From Marinifilum sp. D737 (GTDB taxonomy: Bacteria > Bacteroidota > Bacteroidia > Bacteroidales > Marinifilaceae), in assembly GCF_026672275.1 (NCBI RefSeq), contig NZ_JANQCD010000023.1, positions 1 to 64,000 of the forward strand: DNA of 64,000 nucleotides, read 5' to 3'. The notes under the pieces are model-generated. The model worked only from the letters and a program-made list of their open reading frames with translations, was not told the DNA's origin and ran no database searches. The position numbers were made by a program, and so were the translations under genes. Position 1 is the first letter of the stretch, and each line of letters starts with the position of its first letter. Below are positions 23,491-32,024 of this stretch, piece by piece.

Positions 23491-24237
23491 ATGTCAGATC
23501 AGCAAGGATTATTGTATCACCTGGAAGAAATTAAAGCAGTATCCGAAGAAAATATCAAATATTGCGACATTCCCTACTGGATTTTTATTGAAGAGGTCGA
23601 ACTCTTATACTCTCGCGCCAAGCATGATTTACCAATGCTACAGGCTTTTCATTTCGATGCTGCAAAGCTCGATCGTATGCTAAGCCTTACCGGAGCTATG
23701 CGTACGGCACAGAACAATTGGGAAAGCAAGCAAACCTTGAAACAAGTGGCCATTGAAAACTGGAGAAAAGAGGCCCCAATCATGTACGAACTTCATGACG
23801 AACTATTGGATTTTATGGACTTTGCTTTCCGAAATTGTGAGGATTTGTTAATACACTTATCGATCATTAAACAGGGAGACTCGAAAGCCAATATCATAGA
23901 GGATATGGCAAGCTTATCGGTATTGGGAAAAGACAATTTGGAAATGTTGAAGGCTGTTAATTTTGAAGTGGAAAAATTGGATGTTGCAGCCGAAATTGCC
24001 CATAGAATGAGAGCTTTAGTGGGAGAGATAAATGGTAAAATGTGTTACGTGGATGAGATTAAACTAACTCGAGATCGATGCTATACTCTTTTGCGCGAGG
24101 TAGTAGATGAGGTTCAAGATTTCGGCAAGTTTGTATTTCGAAAAAATCAGGGCAAGCGTCAGGGATATATTAGCAAATACAATCGAGAGAGCATGGCGGC
24201 TTATCGTACTTCAAATGTCGAAGAGTTTGGCTTGTAG
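23491..24237 (+). CDS. Hypothetical all-helical protein with an internal duplication
   Basis: A 248-residue protein without signal peptide or membrane segment. It is predicted almost wholly helical from its pattern. Residues about 46-86 (DLPMLQAFHFDAAKLDRM...MRTA) resemble residues about 146-188 (NLEMLKAVNFEVEKLDVA...MRAL): both read x-L-x-ML-x-A-xx-F-xxx-KLD, then MR about nine residues on. That suggests two copies of a helical unit. No catalytic motif is visible and I do not recognise a named family. It has its own terminator (24299-24327). Confidence 0.7.
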   Translation: MSDQQGLLYHLEEIKAVSEENIKYCDIPYWIFIEEVELLYSRAKHDLPMLQAFHFDAAKLDRMLSLTGAMRTAQNNWESKQTLKQVAIENWRKEAPIMYELHDELLDFMDFAFRNCEDLLIHLSIIKQGDSKANIIEDMASLSVLGKDNLEMLKAVNFEVEKLDVAAEIAHRMRALVGEINGKMCYVDEIKLTRDRCYTLLREVVDEVQDFGKFVFRKNQGKRQGYISKYNRESMAAYRTSNVEEFGL

Positions 24238-24298
24238 CTCACTTAAGTATGAAATAGTTTACAAATTTTATTATTAATAATTTGTAGTTATAGTTGTA

Positions 24299-24327
24299 AT
24301 GGAGGGTAGCAGTACTCTCCATTTTTA
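24299..24327 (+). terminator. Intrinsic terminator after the helical-protein gene
   Basis: ATGGAGGGTA and TACTCTCCAT form a 10-bp stem (one wobble) with loop gcag, followed by tttta. Confidence 0.8.
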
Positions 24328-24908
24328 TTTGTCCGATCAGGCAGGCAGTACGTCAGAAGATTCTGGTTTTGATTAAAATCTTTTACAAATTGAAATAAAT
24401 TGCTCTAGAGTGGAAGTAGATTGATTTAGAATGAAACCGTCAGTTGCACGCTTGTAACTGAATACCATTTCTGGCTAAAAACTACCACTTCTATCTCTGG
24501 GTTTGGTTCTAAGTGCTAATGTTAAGTGTGTGATGTGACTTATTTTTTACATTCTTAACAGAAGTTCATAGGGTGTATTTCTAGCTTCGGTTGGCACTTC
24601 TGGTAGTTTAAAACAGCATAACCGAAGTTCAGAAAACCTTTCTGGAAGTTCCGCTCGCCCTGACGGAAGTTCCAGGAACCTGTGTCTAAAGTCCGTTGGC
24701 TCTAGTAAATGTTTTGAGAGAGCCAGGTAAAAGACGTTTAGTTCAGAGTTAGTAAGCCTGGGAGATGCATGTTATATAGGACTTGCTTAAAAATTTTGTT
24801 TTCTCCTGAATAAGGCGTTTGATCAACTATTCGTATGCACTGGTAAGAATCCTTTTTGTTTAAATAATATTAAAAGTATATTCAACCAACTAATTCTTAA
24901 TAATCTGT
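24328..24908. other. Non-coding spacer upstream of the histidine kinase
   Basis: About 580 bases with no credible gene. The middle holds a degenerate 21-bp periodic repeat (24561-24707). No consensus promoter match is obvious upstream of the kinase. Confidence 0.5.
24561..24707. repeat. Degenerate 21-bp periodic repeat
   Basis: The heptamer gaagttc occurs exactly at 24561, 24624, 24645 and 24666, spaced 63, 21 and 21 bases. At the intermediate 21-base positions the related heptamers tagcttc (24582) and gtagttt (24603) occur, and taaagtc at 24687. The rest of each unit is poorly conserved. Seven units on a period of two helical turns suggest either a decayed tandem repeat or an array of protein sites on one DNA face. 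Confidence 0.55.
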
Positions 24909-26090
24909 ATGAGGAGAATCATTCAAATAATACGCATATTCTTTTCCATTCTTAGGAAGAACAAGTTCATTTATCCTGAGGATTGTTTGATATGCAATGG
25001 AGGATACAAAAAGGATATGTATTTAAATCTGTTTAAAAACTCTTCGGTAGGACTATATCAAACTACACCTTCAGGTAAAATTCTTTCTGCAAACCCCGCA
25101 TTGATTAACATGTTGGAATTTGATTCTGTTGAAAGTATTCAAAAAAGAGATTTATCGAAAGGAAGTTATGTGGATCCTAATAAGAGAGAATTATTTAAAG
25201 AGATTTTAGAAAGGGATGGAGAGGTTATTAATTTTGAATCGGAATGGTATACAAAATCTGGTAAAATTCTGTATGTAAGGGAAGGTGCCAGAGCTATAAA
25301 AGACCATTCAGGTGAGATTGTTCGATACGACGGTGCTGTTGAGAATATCACAGATTTAATATTAATACAACAGGAATTAACTAAGGCAAAGAATGAGGCT
25401 GAAGAAGCAAATCGATTAAAATCGGCTTTTCTTGCCAATATGAGTCATGAAATTCGTACGCCAATGAACAGTATATTGGGATTTTCGGAACTTTTAGAGG
25501 AGCCTAATTTATCGGAATGTCAGCAACGGAAATTTTTTAACATCATTAGAGAAAGTGGAGAGAGGATGTTGAATACAATTAATGAAATTATGGACATTTC
25601 AAAAATTGAGGCAGGTTGTTGTGAACTTCATTTAGAGAAGATTAATATTGATTATTTGTTAAGAAGTATTTTTGACTTATTTAAAAGCGAAGCGGAAAAT
25701 AAAGGATTGGAATTTTCTTTTAAACAAGAATTATCCGAGAGAGATTTTCTTATTCTGTCCGATGAAGAAAAGTTGAGATCAATAATTACCAATTTGATAC
25801 AAAATGCGATTAAATATACCGATAAAGGTAGTGTTTTATTGATTTGTTCAAAGAGTGATGCTAAGATTGAAATTAAAGTAGAGGATACAGGAATCGGGAT
25901 TGAAAAGCATAAACAAGCTATGATATTTGAATATTTTACCCGCGCAGCAGAAGATTCTGACTTGGTTTGTGATGGCTCTGGACTGGGGCTATCGATAGCC
26001 AAATCTTATGCCAAGATGATAGGAGGACACATTGGAGTTGATTCGGTATTTGGTGTGGGGTCCAGGTTTTTCTTGTCACTACCAATCTAA
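24909..26090 (+). CDS. PAS-domain sensor histidine kinase
   Basis: A 393-residue kinase. An N-terminal hydrophobic patch (residues 3-16) is followed by a PAS domain over about 40-150 (SVGLYQTTPSGKILSANPAL ... GAVENITD), a short coiled linker, HisKA with the phospho-accepting His180 (MSHEIRTPMNSILGFSELLEE), and a HATPase domain with N box NLIQNAIKY, G1 EDTGIGI and G2 GSGLGLSIAKSYAKMIGG. There is no receiver domain and no response-regulator gene next to it, so its partner is elsewhere. The 49-residue PspC-like gene follows 45 bases downstream. Confidence 0.92.
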   Translation: MRRIIQIIRIFFSILRKNKFIYPEDCLICNGGYKKDMYLNLFKNSSVGLYQTTPSGKILSANPALINMLEFDSVESIQKRDLSKGSYVDPNKRELFKEILERDGEVINFESEWYTKSGKILYVREGARAIKDHSGEIVRYDGAVENITDLILIQQELTKAKNEAEEANRLKSAFLANMSHEIRTPMNSILGFSELLEEPNLSECQQRKFFNIIRESGERMLNTINEIMDISKIEAGCCELHLEKINIDYLLRSIFDLFKSEAENKGLEFSFKQELSERDFLILSDEEKLRSIITNLIQNAIKYTDKGSVLLICSKSDAKIEIKVEDTGIGIEKHKQAMIFEYFTRAAEDSDLVCDGSGLGLSIAKSYAKMIGGHIGVDSVFGVGSRFFLSLPI

Positions 26091-26135
26091 AAATAAAAAT
26101 TGTAACTTGAGTAAAAAATATAAAAAGTAAGAAAT

Positions 26136-26285
26136 ATGATTTTAGGAGTATCAGAATGGCTCAGCGGAAAATTAGGCTGGGATGTGTCGTTTATAAGAGT
26201 TGCATTTGTAGTATCGGTATTGCTTTTTGGATTTGGAATAGGGCTGTATTTGATTTTATGGCTGGTAAAAATGTTTTCCAATTAG
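26136..26285 (+). CDS. PspC-domain mini-protein
   Basis: A 49-residue protein, MILGVSEWLSGKLGWDVSFI then RVAFVVSVLLFGFGIGLYLILWLVKMFSN. It matches the core of the PspC domain: a GV-x-x-x-L amphipathic start, the invariant-like Arg before the hydrophobic segment, and a G-x-G-x-x-LYLILWL membrane helix. PspC proteins sense or respond to envelope stress. It is probably co-transcribed with the histidine kinase and ends before a terminator. It is below usual gene-calling length, but the family match and position support it. Confidence 0.78.
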   Translation: MILGVSEWLSGKLGWDVSFIRVAFVVSVLLFGFGIGLYLILWLVKMFSN

Positions 26286-26328
26286 TAGATTAATTAAGAC
26301 TTATGGATTTTGTACATTGAGAGACAAG

Positions 26329-26358
26329 AGACACTGTTTATCAGTGTCTTTTTTTTTG
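26329..26358 (+). terminator. Intrinsic terminator after the kinase/PspC pair
   Basis: AGACACTG and CAGTGTCT pair around a 5-base loop and are followed by about ten T. Confidence 0.88.
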
Positions 26359-26754
26359 TATGGAAAGCATTTGTATATGTAGCTGACCATCTTACAGTTT
26401 AAGAGATCTTAATCAATTCATTGGTTATTTATAAATCAAATATCGTATCTTTTGTCATGAAAATAGATCTTTTTATAGTATTATTGTGGTCGTTCGTCAA
26501 TAGAAAGGGGGTTTTTACAATTAAAATCTGCATGCCATAAAATAAACTTGAACAAGATCAGTTTATGATTGAAATTAAATGAAAATGTATTGCTTGTTGA
26601 GTTGGAATTTGGCAGAATTAAAATGAAAGTAGGGAACATGATCATTTACTCGGTGTAGTAATGATGATTTAAAAAGAATTTTAATTGACTTTTGAAATTG
26701 AATATCATATAAAAGCAATATACCATTACTGATAATTAAAAATTAAAAAGAACT
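26359..26754. other. Spacer upstream of the DUF4382 lipoprotein gene
   Basis: About 400 AT-rich bases with no gene longer than 30 codons. It should hold the DUF4382 promoter, but I see no exact consensus match. Confidence 0.5.
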
Positions 26755-27615
26755 ATGAAGAAAAATGTATTATTGATTTTAGCTGCGTTCGTGTTTGGAG
26801 TTTTTGTTACAGCATGTGACGATTCATCGAACAAAGATGCTACAGGGAAGTTAAAACTTGAATTAACCGATGCTCCGTTTCCAACCGATTTGGTAGCTGA
26901 GGCAAATGTTACAATCAATAAAATTGAAATTCGTAAAAGCGGCGAATCAGAAGGGAATCCATTTGTTCTATTAAGCGAGGAAGAAAGAACATTCAATTTG
27001 CTTACTTTAAGCAATGGAGTTACTGCCAACTTGGTAGATATGGATATCGAAATTGGTTCTTATGATTTAATCAGACTGCATGTTGCCAATGCTGAAATTG
27101 TACTTAAAGATGGTACCAAGTATGATTTAAAAGTACCAAGTGGAGCTCAAACTGGGATTAAGATTTTTATTGATCCATCAATTGAGGTTGCTGGTGGTTT
27201 AACAACTGAATTGTTGTTGGATTTCAATGTAAGCAAATCATTTGTTGTGCAGGGTAACCCTGATACTGCTGCCGGAATCAACGGATTTATTTTTAAGCCT
27301 ACCATTAAGGCTTCTAACTTATCGACTGCTGGAAGATTGGTAGGAACCGTATTTGGTGCTGAAGATGCAGGACTTGAAGGTGCTGAGGTGTCGGTTATTG
27401 CTGCTGATACTGTTTATACAGCTACTTTCACAAACGAAAACGGTGAATATACTGTTTTGGGTATCGATGCTGGTACTTACAATGTTGAATTTGCTAAAGA
27501 AGGTTACAATAGTGGAAGTGTGGAAGGTGTTGAAATTACTGCTGCCAACCAAACCAAACTAGATGCAACATTAGATGTTGTAGTGGAAAGCACTGAAGGT
27601 ACATCAGGAGAATAA
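26755..27615 (+). CDS. DUF4382 lipoprotein with carboxypeptidase-regulatory-like domain
   Basis: A 286-residue exported lipoprotein (signal ILAAFVFGVFVTACDD, lipid-modified Cys21). Residues about 30-190 are DUF4382 (GKLKLELTDAPFP, VTINKIEIRK, SYDLIRLHVANAEIVLKDG, LLLDFNVSKSFVV). Residues about 195-280 form a beta-sandwich carboxypeptidase-regulatory-like repeat (GRLVGTVFGAEDAGLEGAEV, FTNENGEYTVLGIDAGTYNVEF). Such proteins sit at the Bacteroidota cell surface; ligand and function are unknown. It is a single-gene unit with its own terminator. Confidence 0.88.
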   Translation: MKKNVLLILAAFVFGVFVTACDDSSNKDATGKLKLELTDAPFPTDLVAEANVTINKIEIRKSGESEGNPFVLLSEEERTFNLLTLSNGVTANLVDMDIEIGSYDLIRLHVANAEIVLKDGTKYDLKVPSGAQTGIKIFIDPSIEVAGGLTTELLLDFNVSKSFVVQGNPDTAAGINGFIFKPTIKASNLSTAGRLVGTVFGAEDAGLEGAEVSVIAADTVYTATFTNENGEYTVLGIDAGTYNVEFAKEGYNSGSVEGVEITAANQTKLDATLDVVVESTEGTSGE

Positions 27616-27636
27616 AAATTAGAGTCGAACAATAGT

Positions 27637-27674
27637 TTTAAAAACCTCTGGCAATTATTTGTCAGGGGTTTTTT
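27637..27674 (+). terminator. Intrinsic terminator of the DUF4382 gene
   Basis: AAAACCTCTGGCA pairs with TGTCAGGGGTTTT with small defects, and a T-run follows. Confidence 0.8.
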
Positions 27675-27783
27675 GTTTGAATTGGTATTGAAAAAATTGA
27701 CTAAAGGAGTGGTTGAAGGGTGAGATTGAGACGAAATCTGCTAACTTAATGATGTTGACCTCCAGAGGGGTATGTATTCATAT

Positions 27784-27820
27784 AAAAACAAAGCCAAGGT
27801 AATCCCCTGGCTCTATCTAT
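27784..27820. repeat. Dispersed hairpin-forming repeat, copy 2 (possible minus-strand terminator)
   Basis: Similar to 19005-19039. On the minus strand the stem AGCCAGGG/CCTTGGCT is followed by TTTGTTTTT, so it may end transcription of the flavin reductase gene. Confidence 0.5.
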
Positions 27821-27840
27821 AAAATATATATCTGTGGTAG

Positions 27841-27860
27841 AGACAGCATTTATGCTGTCT
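27841..27860. repeat. Short palindrome
   Basis: Nine-base arms agacagcat and atgctgtct enclose two T. Its opening bases resemble the agacgcac palindrome within the trp operon. Confidence 0.6.
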
Positions 27861-27885
27861 TTAACCAATATATTATCTATTAAAC

Positions 27886-28443
27886 TTATTCCTTCTCTAA
27901 AATATACGCATCAACAATTTCACCATAAAACATGGTATGGAAATCTTGATTTGCAGAATGATAATCGCTGGCAACATCTTGAGGGTAGAATTGTTCAATA
28001 TAATCTTTCGAAATTGCATTGCGATCTTGCAGTTGTTTGTATACCACTTTGCATTCAAGAGTTAATGGAAGCTCAGCAATGGCAGGTACGCTCACCTTGT
28101 TACCTTCAACGGTTGTTAGGTTCATGGCTTCAATTTTATTGATCTCGCTACCGCTTTTGGTTCCACAAAAACCTAGAATTTTACCAACTTTTCCTTCCGG
28201 ATTGATATTGATTGTAAACTCGCCATTTTCTTCCAGCATTTTATGCGTATGTCTGCCAGTACGTATATAAGCAGTAAAAATCAGTTTGTTCCACTCAATC
28301 CCAATCTTTCCCCACGAAATGGTCATGGTGTTCACTTCATCGCCACTTTTGGTGGTAATTAAAGCGCCCTTTTTTAGAGTTTTTACAATTGGTGTAAGGT
28401 GCTCGATTACATCGATTTTGTTTCGTTTAAAATAGTTTTCCAT
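27886..28443 (-). CDS. Flavin reductase-like FMN-binding protein
   Basis: A 185-residue protein of the flavin reductase-like split-barrel family. Recognisable parts are GALITTKSGDEVNTMTISWG, the FTAYIRTGRHTHKMLEENGEF loop (phosphate and flavin contact region in homologues), and FCGTKSGSEINKIEAMNLT. Family members bind FMN and either reduce free flavin or act as small oxidoreductases. It stands alone; a hairpin downstream (27784-27820) may terminate it. The physiological substrate is unknown. Confidence 0.85.
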   Translation of the reverse strand: MENYFKRNKIDVIEHLTPIVKTLKKGALITTKSGDEVNTMTISWGKIGIEWNKLIFTAYIRTGRHTHKMLEENGEFTININPEGKVGKILGFCGTKSGSEINKIEAMNLTTVEGNKVSVPAIAELPLTLECKVVYKQLQDRNAISKDYIEQFYPQDVASDYHSANQDFHTMFYGEIVDAYILEKE

Positions 28444-28696
28444 TTTAATTTTATCTGATTACCCCGCAAAGTTAGAACAATTGAAAAGAAGCTTGTTTAG
28501 GTTCTGCCTTGGATTAACACATCTTTAACATCAAGGTAAATTTTCGCGCAGAAAAATGCAGATGAATCATTGCAGATATACAAATATCCGTGAAAATCAT
28601 GAATTTCATATTAAATCTGCGTCTAAATGTGAGAATCAGAAACTTCATATCTAATCTCCAAAACAGTTTCTATAAAAATTAGAATCCTTTAGATTC

Positions 28697-29563
28697 TTAA
28701 TTCCTATTTACCAAGCCACTAACAATCACCAAACTCATTCCAATAATATAAACCAAATGAAAAGGTTCATTAAAAAACAGGATGATTAGAATGGTTGAGA
28801 TCACAGGTGTTAGAAAAACGAAAGGTGCTACAAAGGAAGCTTTGCCTAGTTTCAATGCTTTAATCCAAAAGATATAGGAAATGCCATTTACAAATATTCC
28901 ATTAATTAGAATAGGGAGTATGGTTTTGCTGTTTGGCAATTGAAAATCAGAAAACACCATCATGGAAACAAATGAAGCAATAAGGGCAGTAAAAAAGTAA
29001 ATGCTGGTAAGCGATAAGGAATCGATATTGATTCTTTTGCTCAAAACCGAGAACAATCCAAACACAAAAGCAGCCAATAGTACAATAAAATCAACAAAGA
29101 GATTGTCGAAATGGATATTACTGACATCTCCTTTGCTTAGAACCATGAAAATGCCTGAGAATCCCAGCAGAATAGAAAGGACTTTGTATTTGTTGATTCT
29201 CTCTTTTAGGATGAGAATGGACAGAATGATTACAAAAATGGGCCAGCAATATTGAATGATTAAAACCTCTATGCCCTTTGCTTTTGCATAGCCAAAGTAT
29301 AGCAGAATATAATATAGGTATGTACCGAGTAATCCCAGAGCTATGGCTTTTATCCAATCTCTTTTGCAAAGATTGAGAAGTACTTTTCCCTTTCTTTGTA
29401 TCAGGATAATCAGCATGAATGTAATGCTCGACACCAAACTCGACCAAAACAGGAATTGGTGGTTGTTCAGGTTACTTTGTCCCAGTTTAGATACAACAGG
29501 AATTAATGCCCATAGCAATACGCATATCAGAACGTATATGATTGATTTGGTTTTTGTGTTCAT
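28697..29563 (-). CDS. DMT-superfamily transporter (EamA)
   Basis: A 288-residue protein with about ten transmembrane helices arranged as two EamA halves. Typical features are LLWALIPVVSKLG in the first helix, YYILLYFGYAKAKGIEVLIIQYCWPIFVIILSILILKERI in the first half, and GISYIFWIKALKLGKASFVAPFVFLTPVISTI in the second. Such carriers export amino acids or other small metabolites. The AraC-type regulator lies about 100 bases upstream on the same strand, so a regulator-exporter pair is possible. Confidence 0.9.
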   Translation of the reverse strand: MNTKTKSIIYVLICVLLWALIPVVSKLGQSNLNNHQFLFWSSLVSSITFMLIILIQRKGKVLLNLCKRDWIKAIALGLLGTYLYYILLYFGYAKAKGIEVLIIQYCWPIFVIILSILILKERINKYKVLSILLGFSGIFMVLSKGDVSNIHFDNLFVDFIVLLAAFVFGLFSVLSKRINIDSLSLTSIYFFTALIASFVSMMVFSDFQLPNSKTILPILINGIFVNGISYIFWIKALKLGKASFVAPFVFLTPVISTILIILFFNEPFHLVYIIGMSLVIVSGLVNRN

Positions 29564-29660
29564 ATTCTTTTAATCATTTGTAATTCGTTGGTAAATTTCC
29601 GAATTACAGATTCAAGAGTAGAGTACAATTTTGCGAATCTGTGGTATTATTAAGCAATGT

Positions 29661-30527
29661 TTACAAATCCAACGATTCCTCGCGATATTGGATAGGTGTT
29701 TTATTGAAGTGCTTTTTAAATGCTTTGGTGAAATATGAATTGTCCATATAGCCAAGCATGCCAGCAATCTCTTTAATGCTGTAAGTACTGAAGCTAATCA
29801 TTCTCGCAGCCTCGTTTAGTGTGTATTGTTCTATAAATTTAGCAGGAGGGATACCTGTTCTTTCTGTGATTATATCGTTTAATTTTCTTTGTGAGACATT
29901 TAGGTGATCCTGATAGAATCGCAGGTTTTTTTGTTCTTTGAAATGATCTCTAACCAAAAGAACAAACTGTTCGAGCAGTTTTAAATGAGAAGCATTCGTG
30001 GTAGAATTTTGATTTTGCTGCTGAAGTTTAAATGCAGCAATTTTAGTCAGAATAATATGAAGATAGTTTTGTAGAATGATGTTTTGATCGGTAAAATCTG
30101 ACTTGCAAAAGTAATAATGCAGATGAGCGATTTCTGTATTGAGCAGCTCTTGTTCATTGCTTGGTATTTGAATTAAACATTCCTGGGAATTGTAAAACAA
30201 AAGAGTTGATTGATACTGATGTGTATCAAGGAAGGTATCACTAAAGCTAATTACAAATCCTTCAACACCTTGGTTGTATTCAATTTGATGCATAAAGTGT
30301 GAAGCCAGCAGAAATAGACTGCCGGCTTCATAGTTGTATTTTTCTTGTTCAACTAGATGAGTTCCATTTCCTTGTGTGATCCAAACAATCTGAAAATAAT
30401 TATGACGGTGCAGTGTAGTGCTATGAGGAGAAGTGGTATCGTATTGTCCTTGGGAAATGCGATCAACCATTATCTTTTTTTGATAGGTTTTAATCAGTTT
30501 TTTATATTCCTCTTTCATAGTAATCAC
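29661..30527 (-). CDS. AraC-family transcriptional regulator
   Basis: A 288-residue regulator. An N-terminal cupin-like sensing domain (HSTTLHRHNYFQIVWITQGNGTH, YEAGSLFLLASHFMHQIEY) precedes two helix-turn-helix motifs at about 190-285, the second being IKEIAGMLGYMDNSYFTKAFKKHFNKTPIQYR. A second possible start at Met4 changes little. It begins 3 bases after the DUF192 gene ends and stands about 100 bases before the DMT transporter gene, its likely target. Confidence 0.9.
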   Translation of the reverse strand: MITMKEEYKKLIKTYQKKIMVDRISQGQYDTTSPHSTTLHRHNYFQIVWITQGNGTHLVEQEKYNYEAGSLFLLASHFMHQIEYNQGVEGFVISFSDTFLDTHQYQSTLLFYNSQECLIQIPSNEQELLNTEIAHLHYYFCKSDFTDQNIILQNYLHIILTKIAAFKLQQQNQNSTTNASHLKLLEQFVLLVRDHFKEQKNLRFYQDHLNVSQRKLNDIITERTGIPPAKFIEQYTLNEAARMISFSTYSIKEIAGMLGYMDNSYFTKAFKKHFNKTPIQYREESLDL

Positions 30528-30530
30528 AAC

Positions 30531-31088
30531 TTATAATCTTTCAAAACTCACCTCATCACCTTCCTTAATGCCGTATTTTTCGCAAAATCCTCCAATTACT
30601 TCAATAATATATTTTGCCTTTTTTATGGATGGGATGTTTTGTTCCGATAAAGGTACAGCACGCTCATGAATCCTTACAATTTCAAACTTGCTGTTCACAA
30701 AAATAAGATCCAGAGAAATATAGGTTTCTTTCATCCAAAAATTTTGTATGTTTTCAACTTCCGAAATAAACAACATTCCCTGTTCATCGCTCATAGAATA
30801 TCGGTACATTAAACCTTGGGCTGTTTCGGCTAAACCTTCTGCAATCTCAATGTCTATGGTTCTGATTGTTGAATTGTCCTGCTGACTAATAAACGATAGT
30901 TCGCCTTCTTTTGTGAAAGGAATTTCCAATTTCTTACTGTCTTTCTTAGCAGATTGTTTGAAAAAGTTTGGCTGAACTGCAAGAAAGATCAATGCGATAC
31001 CAATGGTAATAACAGCAATGATTTGAATAAATGAAATTCTTCTTTTGGATGATTTTCTCTTGTTGGATCTTTTGTTTTTGGCTTTCAT
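30531..31088 (-). CDS. DUF192 protein with N-terminal membrane anchor
   Basis: A 185-residue protein. A basic N terminus (KNKRSNKRKSSKRR) leads into a membrane helix (ISFIQIIAVITIGIALIFLAV), and the rest is DUF192: GLMYRYSMSDEQGMLFI, FWMKETYISLDLIFVNS and AKYIIEVIGGFCEKYGI. The helix is long and uncleaved-looking, so the domain likely faces the periplasm on a tether. Family function is unknown. It is 94 bases after the isocitrate lyase-family gene and 3 before the AraC gene. Confidence 0.87.
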   Translation of the reverse strand: MKAKNKRSNKRKSSKRRISFIQIIAVITIGIALIFLAVQPNFFKQSAKKDSKKLEIPFTKEGELSFISQQDNSTIRTIDIEIAEGLAETAQGLMYRYSMSDEQGMLFISEVENIQNFWMKETYISLDLIFVNSKFEIVRIHERAVPLSEQNIPSIKKAKYIIEVIGGFCEKYGIKEGDEVSFERL

Positions 31089-31181
31089 TTTAATCTCTGA
31101 TTTAGCTATTTCTTTCGGTTTTTAAGATAACAAATCCATTTCATCTTTTCATAATAATTTCGGATATTCAGGAAAGTGATT

Positions 31182-32015
31182 TTATTTGGCAAAATATAGA
31201 TTGGCTTCAGCATATGAGAAATCATGCTCAATCAAACTGCTGATATCTCCATTCTCAATAATCTCTTTACTGGTTTGAATAAGCTTGGCATAGCTTGCTC
31301 GTACTGGTCCCGATCCTAAACTCAAACGAGAAACTCCCAATTTCTGCAATCCTTCCAAATCATGATAAAGAGGATTGGCAATGGTATTCAAGGGACCATC
31401 GATATTGGAAAGTAAATTGACAATGCTATCCTTTTCCAGCAATCCAGGGACAAATACACAATCAGCTCCTGCCTTTAAAAAAGCATTGCTTCGCTTTATA
31501 GCTATCTCCATGTATTCTTTTGGCTTTCCTACCTTTAACCAAAAGGCGCAAGTTCTGGCATTAATTACAAATGGTAAATCCAGTTCCTCTTTTAATTCAG
31601 AAATTGCCTGGATCTTTTCCAATTGTAGCTCAATATCGTCCAATTTTCCATCTGGACGACCATCTTCCAGGTTGATGCCAACCGCACCAGCTTTTAAAAT
31701 ATTACCAATGTTTTGCTTCACTTTGTATGCATCTTCAGCATATCCTCGCTCCATATCTACCGAAAGTGGTAGGTTTACTCTTTTGTTGATTTGTTTTGTA
31801 ACCAGCAATAGATCATCAAGCTCTATAATTTCTCCATCTGCATAGCCAAGCGAATAGGCGATGCCTGCACTTGTGGTTGCCACAGCTTTGTATCCTTGAT
31901 TTTCGAATACCTTAGCCGATCCTGCATTCCAGGCATTGGGAATTAACAACATTTTATTGTCGTGATGGAGAGCTTGAAATTCTTTGGCTTTTAATTTTTG
32001 TTCTTTTGATATCAT
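31182..32015 (-). CDS. Isocitrate lyase/PEP mutase-family enzyme
   Basis: A 277-residue TIM-barrel enzyme of the isocitrate lyase / phosphoenolpyruvate mutase superfamily. Metal- and substrate-site stretches are LPLSVDMERGYAED, AVGINLEDGRPDGK and FVINARTCAFWL. The flexible loop is short, without the KKCGH motif of isocitrate lyases, which favours a lyase or decarboxylase acting on an oxaloacetate- or methylisocitrate-like substrate. It starts 9 bases after the repair fusion gene and is probably in the Ada operon, though no link to DNA repair is known. Confidence 0.85.
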   Translation of the reverse strand: MISKEQKLKAKEFQALHHDNKMLLIPNAWNAGSAKVFENQGYKAVATTSAGIAYSLGYADGEIIELDDLLLVTKQINKRVNLPLSVDMERGYAEDAYKVKQNIGNILKAGAVGINLEDGRPDGKLDDIELQLEKIQAISELKEELDLPFVINARTCAFWLKVGKPKEYMEIAIKRSNAFLKAGADCVFVPGLLEKDSIVNLLSNIDGPLNTIANPLYHDLEGLQKLGVSRLSLGSGPVRASYAKLIQTSKEIIENGDISSLIEHDFSYAEANLYFAK

Positions 32016-32024
32016 TTTCTCTTC

